DNA from: Kalaharituber pfeilii
Lineage: Eukaryota; Ascomycota; Pezizomycetes; Pezizales; Pezizaceae
Assembly: GCA_015179045.1 (NCBI GenBank)
Contig: WHUZ01000268.1
Location: 1-16,831 of the forward strand
Direction: 5' to 3'
Length of the DNA stretch: 16,831 nt
Shown here: in pieces, positions 1-8,363 of the stretch
Layout: each line of letters starts with the position of its first letter
Position numbering within the stretch: position 1 is the first letter of the stretch
Program-made: the position numbers and the translations under genes
The notes under the pieces: generated by a model
What the model was told of the DNA's origin: nothing
The model's input: the letters and a program-made list of their open reading frames with translations, nothing else
Databases searched by the model: none

Positions 1-255
1 GGGAGGCAGTGGGTGCCAGGGAGGCAGCGGGTGCCAGGGAGGCAGCGGGTGCCAGGGAGGCAGTGGGTGCCAGGGAGGCAGCAGGTGCTAGGGAGGCAGC
101 AGGTGCTAGGGAGGCAGCGGTGCAGGGAGGCAGCGAGTGCCAGGGAGGAGCGGGTGCCAGGGAGGCAGCGGGTGCCAGGGAGGCAGCGGGTGCTAGGGAG
201 GCAGTGGGTACCAGGGAGGCAGCGAGTGCCAGGGAGGTAGCAGGTGCAGAGAGGT
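1..255. repeat. 18-bp GC-rich minisatellite
   Basis: About 14 head-to-tail copies of an 18-bp unit (consensus GGGAGGCAGCGGGTGCCA), with a few units shortened to 16 or 17 bp. Point variants are mainly C/T and G/A. The array decays after about 240 (GGGAGGTAGCAGGTGCAGAG) and probably continues left of the window. Because the unit is a multiple of three, several frames stay open without this being evidence of a gene. The sequence to its right (about 260-758) resembles the leader and LTR of the family B element near the right end, so the array may sit in the 5' internal region (leader or gag start, minus strand) of another family B copy. Confidence 0.95.
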
Positions 256-308
256 AGCAGAGTTCACAGCGAGTAGAGACAGTCAGCGCTATATCATGTA
301 GAGAGAGA

Positions 309-758
309 TGTATGCAGAGTTACATACAGCCTAAGAGTGGATACAAGTTGTTACGTGAGGGGCAGAGAGGGAGGTGGGGATGAGCCTCCTTTATGAGAGC
401 TCAGAAACTTGGCAAGAAGAATATTCTAGAGAATCAAACTAGTATAGAAACTTGGCAGAAGAACATTCTAGATACAGGAGAATCAAACTAGCATAGGAGA
501 AACTTCGAGCTAATGCAGGAGAACATTCTAGACAATCATGGATGCAAGAGAATATGCAGGAATATGGCAGCGACCAGGATGCAAGCGGCTGCTGTGCGTA
601 AGAACTCAGGGTGGGTGGCGAGAGTCAGAGCTTTCAGGTACTGCCACTACGCGGTAGCTCGGTAGAAGTTCGGGCTATGGCAGGGTCTCAGGGCCTCGGG
701 TCTCGCGTGTCATATACAGAAGGAGTATTTCAGCCGTAGTAGAGGTTAGTTCATTACA
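309..758 (-). mobile_element. LTR-like segment of family B retroelement (left copy)
   Basis: This stretch resembles 15231-15887. Shared landmarks in the same order are an ATGTAT start, ACAAGTTGTTACGTGA (343-358) against ACAAGTTATTGCATGG (15269-15284), a purine-rich GAGAGGGAGG block, and CCTTTAT against CCTCTTTATAG, which on the minus strand is a TATA-like CATAAAGG. It would start TGTAT and end ATTACA. On the minus strand it is a U3-R-U5 followed by an internal region extending left into the minisatellite. The boundaries are inferred by eye, so homology is moderately supported and the exact ends are not. Confidence 0.45.
404..540. repeat. Imperfect tandem triplication, about 43-52 bp units
   Basis: Three consecutive units start with GAAACTT at 404, 447 and 499. 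Each carries an AAGAAYATTCTAGA-like core followed, in the first two, by GAGAATCAAACTAG. The second unit has a short insert (TACAG) and the third is more diverged. It lies within the U3-like part of the left family B LTR; the right copy also carries tandem repeats in this part, but of different sequence. Confidence 0.75.
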
Positions 759-1020
759 GAAACTAGCATATTTTCATATGCTTGGCAGTAAAGAATAGGT
801 GTAAAAGTTCAAAATTCATTATGTCAGCTGTTCAAATTTCATCATGTCAGCTGTCTAAATAATCTGGTTGTAGCAACCCTCCCTATGGTCGGAGGGTTAG
901 TGCAACCAGACTACTGTCCAAATACTTTCTTACATAATAAATTTGGACACCCTATCATGAAATGTGGCCTGTCTTATATAGCTATCACTAGCTAAGTATA
1001 TGAAAATATGCTAGTTTCTG
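757..1020. mobile_element. Foldback (MITE-like) palindromic element
   Basis: The outer 30 bases (757-786, beginning CAGAAACTAGCATATTTTCA) recur as the reverse complement at 991-1020 with two mismatches. The inner flanks also pair loosely: ATTTCATCATGTCAGCTGTC near 836-858 against the complement of ATTTGGACACCCTATCATGAAAT. The centre is the strong hairpin at 864-909. The two arms therefore fold back along nearly the whole 264 bp. No coding capacity is present. Flanking bases are TTA on the left and CTA on the right, so a TWA-type target duplication is only one mismatch away but is not exact. The left end overlaps by two bases the presumed end of the preceding LTR-like segment. The superfamily is unknown. 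Confidence 0.7.
864..909. repeat. Central hairpin of the foldback element
   Basis: CTGGTTG-tag-CAACCCTCC, a short loop (CTATGGTC), then GGAGGGTT-agt-GCAACCAG. Two stem blocks (7 and 8-9 bp) are separated by a small internal loop. A 13-base exact copy of one arm (CTGGTTGCACTAA) occurs alone at 1588-1600, which may mark a decayed second copy. Confidence 0.85.
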
Positions 1021-1642
1021 CTACATACTGCATGACATATGAATATGCATTTATCTCCTGTTCAAATACTTGTTTTTCTGTCTAGTACCATCATAAATAT
1101 TAGAACACTAGGGGTGGCAGCAGGAGTATGGGCTAATGCCTCAAGGGCAAATTCTGAACAGATTTTAGCCAGCTTAGGTTTAGCTGTCCCGTTGAATTGT
1201 CTGTCCCATTAAACTGTCCTCTCTCCAGAGATGGAGACAGGGACATACTGGCAGAACTATTGGACGGGCATAGACGCATAGGAAATTTAATCCTTAATCT
1301 CCTTTTCTTTTTTTTTCTATCTTTTCCTACAACACCTCGCTATAACCTCACAGGCGGCATACGAGCAATGATATATATAATAAAAAAAAAAAAAAAAAAA
1401 AAAATTAAACTATCCATGATAGCAGCAAGTGCGGTCTTGATATCAAATTATGATAGAGGAAAAATACAACTTAGGGAAGATAAAAAATGAAAGACCAAAA
1501 AATGGAATACAAAAAATAGAAGACAAAAAAAATTAGGGCTGCAACTGTAAGGCGCACTGAAAAATACAAGCAAAGGAAGTCATAAGACTGGTTGCACTAA
1601 AGGAGGCTACTATACATTTTCCTAGTTATTACAATGCCTTAC
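1021..1642. other. AT-rich non-coding interval with A23 tract
   Basis: No convincing gene. It contains a pyrimidine-rich stretch (about 1298-1326), an uninterrupted A23 run at 1382-1404, and an A-rich decaying stretch at 1457-1530. A local tandem of CTGTCC-type motifs lies at 1187-1220. The open frame that runs across 1197-1490 depends on the homopolymer (it encodes a lysine run) and is not credible as a gene. Confidence 0.6.
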
Positions 1643-2452
1643 CTACTGGCTGCGGGTATAATAAAGCTTAAGCCAGTTTGCCTTCTGCCCTTTCTCATCA
1701 AAGTCGAGATCTGTGTCATCGTATCCATCACTCCACTCATCCTCCAAGTCCTCAGCACTATATGCTTTCCATCTACAAATGCATAGGCAAGTACACTGAT
1801 TGTTATCCTTCTGCATGTTTGGTCTATGACCGGGAATCAGTTAGCCTCACACACTAAGGCATAGAAATGGAAAGGCAATTAGCTGTGGGGCTAATCTTTT
1901 TGACCATAGTACATTATACAGCCAATTGTCACAGCACTTGACAAATAGATAAGGCCATTGACGACGTCCTCCCAACAGAGCATACAAAATGAACTCATTA
2001 TCTAGGTCAAATACTTTCCGCGATATGGTTAGTATTGTATTATTTAAGAGAACTGGGGTTCTACTAGGACAAAAGCCCTAGCAAACTTTCTCTTGGCTCG
2101 CTGAGTCATATCATTCTGGTAGGTCTTCTTATATGTAGTAGAAATATAAAATATCATAGAGGTCATGATCTGTAAGCTCTATAATATTAATGGCCTGTGT
2201 GCTCTGATATTTTCCTAACTTGAGCTTTGTGAAAATATTGTCAATGAAATATGATTCGTACTACTCATCATGGTTGCTGACTAAATTTTGGACCTGGCGA
2301 TGGATGGATTCCAAATTTGGAAGTTGAATATTTGCTGGCTCTATACCGAAGGTTAATTTTTACAGCTGATCTTGAGGTTTTTGAGGGAGAAGCTTGCAAT
2401 AGAGGTCAATGAGAATGCTATACAAGATTATTGATATGAGGTGAGTCTCCTT
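1643..2452 (-). pseudogene. Decayed unrecognised protein-coding gene, 3' part
   Basis: Reading the minus strand leftward, three successive segments look like real protein although the frame is broken. About 2452-2132 encodes a stretch containing ESYFIDNIFTKLKLGKYQ, with stops at 2360-2362, 2261-2263 and 2129-2131. About 2126-2044 continues in another frame (KKTYQNDMTQRAKRKFARAF) to a stop at 2044-2046. About 2043-1866 returns to the first frame (RKVFDLDNEFILYALLGGRR). A last segment (about 1777-1643) encodes an acidic tail, SAEDLEDEWSDGYDDTDLDF, then a short basic/aromatic end and TAG at 1643-1645. The gap at about 1860-1778 carries GTGTGAG, GCTAAC and TTGTAG, which could be intron signals. 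Amino-acid composition is ordinary globular and no family was recognised. It could be a dead host gene, or a multicopy repeat or transposon-borne gene. Coding nature is moderately supported; function is unknown. Confidence 0.5.
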
Positions 2453-3088
2453 TTATGTTCACCCAAAGTATAAACATCTTTATCTATGCTCTCTGAACCT
2501 CTTTAGATATGAAGTATTAGTAAGTATGAATCGACTCAGCTACTCTTTCTATCACTGTACTTGGATTCATATCTGCCCGCTTCTGTCATGCCGTCTGCAC
2601 TGTTCCTGATTTTTTGTCTTGCCAGCACTATGCTTAGGTACTGGTCACGCCTGCGTAGTTTTTTTTTTTTTTTTGTTTTTTTTTTTTATATCAATACTCG
2701 CTTGCCGCCCGATGGCTCATATGCTTGCCACCCACACTGCGCTCGAGGACCTGTCATGCCTGTAAGTGAGTGACACGAGCCGAGCTAGCTCAGCTGGCTG
2801 GCATGAGCTGGAGCTCTTAAGCAGCCAGGATTACACTAGTATTTTTCTTGACAGATTGCTAAAAATTTCAGCCAGTGCAGGGTTTCATAAACTGTAAATA
2901 CCTAATATGGTAATAAATTGAGACTCGGAGCTTATTCCATCTGCCAACAACCTCTATCATTATCAAAATTATACAGACCTATATCAAGACTTCGAAAGCT
3001 ACTTCTATAATCCCCTCTCACACCACCGCTCAGCCCTGCTATGGCGAACAGCTACAGGCAGAACTTGATTAAACTATTATAGTATGCA
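2453..3088. other. Non-coding interval with long T tract
   Basis: Contains T16-G-T12 at 2659-2687, flanked by ordinary sequence, then a GAGCT-rich patch (2778-2817). A 48-codon open stretch at 2922-3068 has no start or recognisable similarity. The interval ends directly at the first LTR (TG at 3089). No gene can be supported. Confidence 0.6.
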
Positions 3089-3827
3089 TGTTACGGCTAA
3101 GGTGGAAACTTGCCTACCACTGTGGCAAGGGGCAAGGGTTCCACTACTAATTAGCTGCCACGGCTAAAGGTGAAGACTTACCCGCCAAGGGGAAAACGCT
3201 GACCCTGCAATCGAACATAAGACCAACGCTGATTGACCGGACTGATCACCCGTTAGGCTTGGCTGTTGATTCTCGCATCGTTTAGATAGGGCAGTACTAC
3301 GGAAGGGTGTGTCATCCGGAATGCAGCTTGATGCATACACTCGAATTACGGAAGCTTTATTTATATACGCACATGCATTAGTACATTCGTTATCTTTGTC
3401 CCGTACTATTTTTGCATGTTTTCGTTACGTATGCCTATTACCACGGGTATTGGCATTGATAAGGAATCGCCGCGTTGCCAGCCAATTATTCATTTGTTGA
3501 CCCCTCATGTATGGCTGCGCTGAAGTCTATATAAGCGCCGGCTGGCGATATCATAGTTAGAAGAATCAAGACACAAGCGGTGTCCTAAGTTTCTCTATAA
3601 CTCTGAACCTATCGTTCCCTCACTACGCCCGTGAATCGCTCCGCTCTGCTGCGTGCTCCCCGCCGAGTAGCTGCCCTTCCGGTCCGCCGTATACACCCCC
3701 GTAGCCATTCCGACCCGCCGTATTCACACTTCCGGGACGACGCCGGCACCGCCGTTTTCCCCACCGTAGCCGTAACATCCGGTCCCTTCCAGCGCCCACC
3801 GGAGCCGAGCACCTCACGCCCGTAACA
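3089..3827 (+). repeat. LTR 1 of the gypsy array (739 bp)
   Basis: Begins TGTTACGGCTAAGG and ends CACGCCCGTAACA, giving a perfect 7-bp terminal inversion TGTTACG/CGTAACA. By eye it differs from LTR 2 at about 13 positions and from LTR 3 at about 30. It contains a TATA box at 3528-3535. An open frame within U3 (3309-3500), repeated in LTR 2, is a by-product of the repeat, not a supported gene. The left neighbour is unique AT-rich sequence without a polypurine tract. Confidence 0.95.
3528..3535 (+). promoter_or_regulatory. TATA box of LTR 1
   Basis: TATATAAG, conserved in all three LTRs, about 300 bp before the LTR end. It is the likely retroelement Pol II promoter, with transcription expected some 25-35 bp further right. 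Confidence 0.7.
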
Positions 3828-3829
3828 TT

Positions 3830-3837
3830 ACACCGCT
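3830..3837 (+). promoter_or_regulatory. Candidate self-priming site, internal copy 1
   Basis: The bases right after LTR 1 (TTACACCGCTCC) lack the TGG expected of a tRNA-primed binding site. ACACCGCT here is complementary to AGCGGTGT at 3576-3583, in the transcribed part of the LTR about 48 bp after the TATA start. Eight bases is short and the fit to a transcript 5' end is imperfect. The equivalent in copy 2 is 9105-9112. Confidence 0.35.
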
Positions 3838-3866
3838 CCTCTTTCACCTACCACCCCGCCTCCACA

Positions 3867-5260
3867 ATGTCGGCACCGGAAGACTCATCCGCTGCCTCCT
3901 CTTCCTCAAGGATCTCACCCCGGAGATGTCGCCAACCTCCGTGACGAGCAAGCGTTTCAAGGTAATGTATCCACCCCTCTCTCTCAAAGCCAGCAAGAGC
4001 TGCAAAACACGATAACCCACGTTGCCTAGCTACGGGCAAGTATGCGTGGTCAAATATTGCAGCAGCTAGGATTCCAGCCAGCGCCGACTCCGCAACGACG
4101 ACAGCCAGCGTAGCCTCCGTGGCCTACCCAGGTCCGAAAGGCTCTCCTCCGAAGCATCTCCTCCGCCGGCTATTAATGGTGCGGTTTCCTCCGCAACCTG
4201 CAAACTTTCCCCCGACCCGAGTCGGTAAATCGCACGGCCCGTACGCCTCCTCCTCGTGCCCCGCCTCGCGGTTCTCGTCGAGTACGAGACCCTACGCCTC
4301 TTCGTTATTCCCCACGAGTCAAGCACTGCCGTGGGGCCTTTCTCTCCTCCTCCGCCTCCTCGTTATCCCCATGAGTCAGTTATTGCCGTGGGGCCTTCTT
4401 CCTCCTCGTATGTCTCCTCGCGGCTCCCGCCGAGCCCGAGATTCGACGCCTCCTCCGCCTCCTGCGAAAATTCCCCCCTCCAGAAAAGTTTGATGGGGAT
4501 GAAAAAGAGCTTGACAATTTTCTTCCTGGTCCAACGGTGGATCAGGAGTTCGCGAATCACTGCCGACGACGAAACCTCTCGCTTGAAGGGCCCTGCCCTC
4601 ACCTTTTCCGTCGGAACCCCTCAGCGTTATATGCCACAGCTCTCACCCTACTGCGTATGACCTTCCAGGACTCCTCAGCCATTGCTGAGGCTGCTCGAAA
4701 CATTCGGACGCAAGCAGTAGGGTAGGATGCAGGATTTCTTAATTGAGATCGATGAGTTCAACAACGTGGCAAAGACCCCCGACCCTGTTCTCGTTTCCGA
4801 CGTCTCCGCCAGCATTCGGAAGATGTCCGGAACCTTCTAGCGGGTCATTTTGATTATCGAAGCAACTAGAACCAATGGAAGTTTCCATTGCCGACGCCCT
4901 GGGAAAGCCTGGGTATAAGCGTGTTCACTCCCTCCACCACTAAGACAAACATCACCTCCGTCAGCAGCAGCTCTACGATACAGCCACCTCCACCTCCGAA
5001 GAACAAGAAGAGCGATGACATACCTGAAGAACTGACTCAGAGAAAAGGCAACCGATGCATCAGGTACAAGATGACGTCATGCTGCGAAAAGAAGTGGTGG
5101 AAATCCAACCGAAGCCAAAGAAGGAAGACAAAGGGGAAGTAAAACGCCCTGGAGTCACGAATCCACTCTCTCGACTAGCCCAAAGAAGACGAAGACAGAT
5201 TCTGGCCACCTCATAGGCCGTCGACGGATCCGAGAGGATCACTGAACTGTCTAACTTGGA
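3867..5260 (+). pseudogene. Gag-region pseudogene, internal copy 1
   Basis: Probable start ATG at 3867 in a good fungal context (CCACAATG), encoding a Ser-rich start (MSAPEDSSAASSSS) that soon hits a stop. The likely Gag frame resumes (DEQAFQGNVSTPLSQSQQEL) and is cut by TAG at 4027-4029 and 4111-4113. A Pro-rich segment holding a 58-bp tandem duplication follows (4303-4418). The capsid-like core begins KFDGDEKELDNF near 4487 and runs through LYATALTLLRMTFQDSSAIA to TAG at 4723-4725. FLIEIDEFN then appears in a shifted frame, followed by a Ser/Lys-rich tail near 4940-5140. No CCHC zinc knuckle is visible. Gag would form the virus-like particle in the cytoplasm; this copy cannot encode a whole protein. 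Assignment rests on position and the KFDG-type core. Confidence 0.65.
4303..4418 (+). repeat. 58-bp tandem duplication in the Gag proline-rich segment
   Basis: Two 58-bp units start CGTTATYCCC at 4303 and 4361 and share CAYGAGTCA and TGCCGTGGGGCC. Copy 2 of the element carries the same duplication from 9579, so it predates the split of the two copies. Confidence 0.75.
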
Positions 5261-5463
5261 GTGGATGGGGACCCTGCTCAGCGTGTAGGACTCCCCGTCA
5301 CAGCGACCTCCTCAGTTGCGAGGTAAAATTCAAAACTGGGAAGACCGTTAGGGCTATTGTGGACCGTGCGGCCCCTGCGCCGATTGTTTCCTTGGCAGAC
5401 TGGGTAAGGAGTTGAAGATGAGGTCACAAGCAAGACCCGCGATGATCAAGATTCTTGAGAATC

Positions 5464-5509
5464 CTTCGTTTTCGTTTTCGTTTTCGTTTTTGCTTTCGTT
5501 TTCGTTTTC
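5464..5509 (+). repeat. TTTTCG hexanucleotide microsatellite
   Basis: About seven TTTTCG-like units with one interruption (TTTTTGC). The matching site in copy 2 (10694-10729) is shorter and more irregular, so the tract changed length after the copies separated. Confidence 0.85.
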
Positions 5510-5564
5510 TGCCGTCCCGGTTCCCGATTCTGTTTCCTCCGCTTGGGATTATGTGCCTTCTATT

Positions 5565-5860
5565 GGCATTCCGGGAAAATCTGATAAGGCATTCGTTGTT
5601 TTTATGTCGCCTTCTGTTTTGAACTCCCGCCAGACGGTTAAGGAATTTGTTTTCGATTTTGACGCCAAAGTTATGGATATCGGCGGATGCATCATTAATT
5701 GTGTCCGAAGTCAATGGCGTTCCGGGAAAGTCTGATAAGTCTCTGTTGACTTTGTTTCGTCTTTTGTTCTGAACTCCCGCCAGACGGGTAAGGAATTTGT
5801 CTTCGATCTTGACGCCGAAATTATGGATATCGGCGGATGCATCATTGTGTCCGAGTCAAT
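5565..5860 (+). repeat. 151-bp internal tandem duplication
   Basis: Unit A (5565-5715) starts GGCATTCCGGGAAAATCTGA and unit B (5716-5860) starts GGCGTTCCGGGAAAGTCTGA. Both run through AACTCCCGCCAGACGG, GGAATTTGT and ATGGATATCGGCGGATGCAT to GTGTCCGA. Copy 2 of the retroelement has the same duplication (10784 onward) with a much more diverged second unit. Confidence 0.9.
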
Positions 5861-6010
5861 GGCGTCCTGAAGCATAGCATGTTTGATGCACTCGTGTTGA
5901 GTTGCTTTCGGTTTTTCTGATGATCCCCTTGAAGAGGGTGATATTTCGTTGATTGAATCATGCGAGCACTAGTACTCGCGACACGTTAATGTTTTTTCTG
6001 AGGAACAGGT

Positions 6011-7392
6011 ATGCCGCTTACCTCCTCACCAAAGCTGGGATCATGCAATCCCTTTCGAGAATTTATATGCGAAGCCTCCCCATGGTCCAGTGTACCTGGA
6101 AAGAAGATGAGGCCCTTTAGAGGTATATCGTCGAACACCTACCAGCAGGGAAGATACGAAGGTCAAGGTCAAAAGCAGCTTCACCGATTTTTTTTCGGAA
6201 GATAGATGGGTCCCTCCGACCGTGCGTTGATTATAAGGGCACTAAGCAAACTCACCATTTCGAACAAACACCCGTTGCCCTTAACGTCGGAACTCCTCAA
6301 AGAAGACCCAAAGCGGTAAATGGTTTATCAAACTCGATCTCGATAACGGCAACAACCCCATGCGGATTAAGTCAGGCGACGAACGGCGGCTGTCAAACAC
6401 AGCCAACGGCTTATTCGAAGTACCCAGTCATACTTCTCGGACTCATCAACACACGTGCTTCCTTCGAAGAGATGATGGATGAGATCCTCACTTGCATCGA
6501 TAGAGTTGTTTGGTACCTGGACTCTTAATCTATGAAGGCAAGTCCGAACGAGACCATAAAAGGATAGTGGAAAAGTGCTTGCCAAGATTGAGCAAACATG
6601 GGCCCGCGGTGCGAGTTCCATGTGCACGAAACCATGTTCCTTGGTCATTTTATTGATGGCCTCGAGATTAAGATGCACCCGTCCAAACTCTCTACCATTC
6701 GCGACTGGCCACAGCCGATTAAAGAAGGTGCAAGCCTTTCTAGGCGTTGCAAACTACTGCCGCCGATTCGTCCTCAACTACTACCGCCGACTTAATTTAC
6801 TCCGCTACAACCCGACCGCTTACAAGCCTTGACCGGAGACATACCCTTTATTTAGGGGGGGCAGAGCAGCAAGCTGCTTTTACGGAACTCCAAGACAAGT
6901 TCATCAGTGCCCCCATACTGCGACAGTTCGATCGATCCCTGCCGACGATTATGAAACCGACCGCTCAGACCAGGCACTCGCTGGCGTCTTGAGCTTAAGA
7001 ATGACGTTACCACCCGTCACCCCTGCGAGTACCACTCCCGCATACTGACCCCTGCCCACGACAAGGAGCTACTGGCAACCTTCGATTGCCTATACAAGAA
7101 ATGTCTATTGGGAATTAAGTTCACCGTCTCCACCGTCCACCATGCACCACGCACTTCACCACCAACGCCTCAACAGCCGGCAAGCCAACTGGAGCCGACT
7201 TTCCGAATTCGATTACGTCAGCCGGCAAGCCGACTTTCCGAACTTGATTACGTCAGCCGGCAAGCCAACTGGAGCCGGATTTCCGAATTCGATTACGTCA
7301 GCCTAACGGCAAAGCGGACGCTCCATCTCGGACTGGTGAAGTGGAAGACGTGTGGACTGATATCCCTGGGGTCAACGGTGACGAATGGGTGA
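6011..7392 (+). pseudogene. pol: Reverse transcriptase-RNase H pseudogene, copy 1
   Basis: Clear Ty3/gypsy RT landmarks in order: an HLPAGKIR-like phrase near 6140, then SLRPCVDYKG (6211-6240). LLGLINTRASFEEMMDEIL lies near 6440-6490. VVWYLD follows at the catalytic site (6505-6523), then CEFHVHETMFLGHFIDGLEI from about 6607. VQAFLGVANYCRRFVLNYY is in the next frame at about 6727. The RNase H entry FTELQDKFISAPILRQFDRS precedes ETD (6953-6961) and HPCEYHSRILTPAHDKELLA near 7018. At the active site the expected second Asp is gone and the frame runs into a stop (YLDS*). Several frameshifts separate the blocks. The RNase H C-terminal part contains a 45-bp triplication. It formerly copied the element RNA into DNA and is now dead. 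Confidence 0.88.
7175..7299 (+). repeat. 45-bp tandem triplication inside RNase H, copy 1 only
   Basis: Units at 7175-7219 (45 bp), 7220-7254 (35 bp, lacking AACTGGAGCC) and 7255-7299 (45 bp) all begin AGCCGGCAAGCC and end GATTACGTC. The unit encodes the conserved end of RNase H (NSRQANWSRLSEFDYV). Copy 2 has a single, diverged version, so this expansion happened after the copies separated. Confidence 0.9.
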
Positions 7393-7445
7393 GGAACGAT
7401 GACGGGCTAGGTGCCCGAACCATATTCGAGTGATAAGGATGATGC

Positions 7446-8033
7446 CACGACAGCAACGTGGCTCGACACTGGGGTGTGCATCGGACTCCTCTCTCAGAAC
7501 TTCTACTAGGACGGCTGAAAAGACTTATGCCAACGCCTACTAGTAGGAAGCCTTGAGGAGATAGCTATGGACTTTGTTGGAGAACTACCAAGGGCTTTAA
7601 CGCTATTTCAGTTGTCACAAACCGGTTCACCGAAATGCAGCGCTGCACTATACACCGGTAAAAAACACTTTGACAACTCGAGACGTCGCCAACGCCTTCA
7701 ATGACGTCCTCAGGCAATTTGGTCTACCCCGCCACATCACCTCTAAATGTGGACCACAATTCGCCTCAGCCCTTCGAAAAGACATTACAGAACTCCAACT
7801 CTGTACCACTTACCACCCCCAGACCGACAGAGTCTCTGACGCACAACGTCTGGTATTGCAGAGAGTGTGTAATACAGACTCCCAAACAGTATCTCGACAT
7901 CTTCCATGACCGAACTATGGCAGAGATGACGAGACTTGGGAAACGGGTGAGAATCTTCGTAGATCGTTGGAATCTGTCAGAGAGTTCCACGATCAACATC
8001 CGAGGAAGCCTTCGGGACCCTACGGTCCAATAA
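7446..8033 (+). pseudogene. Integrase pseudogene, copy 1
   Basis: The N-terminal zinc-binding part reads HDSNVARHWGVHRT (7446-7487). The core follows with MDFVGELPR (from 7567, first catalytic Asp kept), a frameshift, FNAISVVTNRFTEMQRC, then TTRDVANAFNDVLRQFGLPR. The second catalytic block reads SKCGPQFAS, where gypsy integrases have an Asp after the Ser; here it is Lys. YHPQTD is intact (7811-7828), but the third acidic residue region reads RVSDAQR, with Asp where Glu is usual. The integrase would insert the cDNA; two of three DDE positions are altered, and stops lie after the first block. The frame ends at a stop near 8031. No chromodomain is recognisable. Confidence 0.88.
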
Positions 8034-8350
8034 TGCATTGATGGCTCATGGGACAGAGCATATCGCACAAATGGGAATTCTGTGCTGCCATGCTACTCGG
8101 ATGGTTCGTTGACGTGAGTACCTTTTCCTTTCGAAGACTTTTTCCCACTGGGTTTTGTCTTCGGGAAGGTTTTTAACGGCTCACTGATGATGAGTGAAAG
8201 ACACACCAGTCTCACCATCGGCCACGGGCAACTGCGGTTCAGCTCGTGTGTTACCTCGCGTATAAGGTACGCCGATAGCCAAAGTATGAGACCCACAATC
8301 CCAATTAGTTCGGTTTTCTGTTGGTGATTGTTACTCGGACGAGTACCCTA
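8034..8350 (+). other. Post-integrase 3' segment, copy 1
   Basis: About 320 bp between the integrase remnant and the polypurine tract, well conserved in copy 2 (about 13194-13508). Short coding-like phrases (HKWEFCAAMLLGWFVDVST) appear near 8070, but frames are broken and I recognise no domain. Confidence 0.5.
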
Positions 8351-8363
8351 AACGGGGGGGTAA
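8351..8363 (+). promoter_or_regulatory. Polypurine tract before LTR 2
   Basis: AACGGGGGGG then TAA, immediately before the LTR TGTTACGG. It is the likely plus-strand primer site for copy 1, with the identical context before LTR 3. Confidence 0.75.

Larger units (their letters stand above)
5261..6010 (+). other. Gag-Pol spacer or protease-position segment, copy 1
   Basis: Lies where a gypsy protease is normally encoded. No clear DSG/DTG aspartyl-protease motif was found. The segment is repeat-rich: a TTTTCG microsatellite (5464-5509) followed by a 151-bp tandem duplication (5565-5860). Short coding-like phrases (AIVDRAAPAPIVSLADWV near 5350; VKEFVFDFDAKVMDIGGCII near 5640) occur in broken frames. 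The protease may have been lost or degraded beyond recognition. Confidence 0.5.

Noticed and set aside
9..257. Open frame encoding AREAAG-type repeats
   Set aside because: Created by an 18-bp minisatellite, a multiple of three, so several frames stay open; no domain or start context.
1197..1490. 97-codon frame across the A23 tract
   Set aside because: Depends on homopolymer-coded Phe and Lys runs; no protein-like segment.
2785..2840. tRNA or SINE: TAGCTCAGCTGG resembles a Pol III box A
   Set aside because: No cloverleaf can be drawn (over-long D arm, no anticodon stem) and no box B (GGTTCRANNCC) follows.
2922..3068. 48-codon plus-strand open stretch before LTR 1
   Set aside because: No start codon or recognisable similarity; length is expected by chance in this composition.
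3309..3500. 63-codon frame repeated in LTR 1 and LTR 2
   Set aside because: Lies in the U3 of an LTR and is conserved only because the LTR is; LTR 3 breaks it with an indel.
3848..4326. Minus-strand frames across the gag regions
   Set aside because: Shadow frames over GC-rich repeated gag sequence; plus-strand gag landmarks explain the region.
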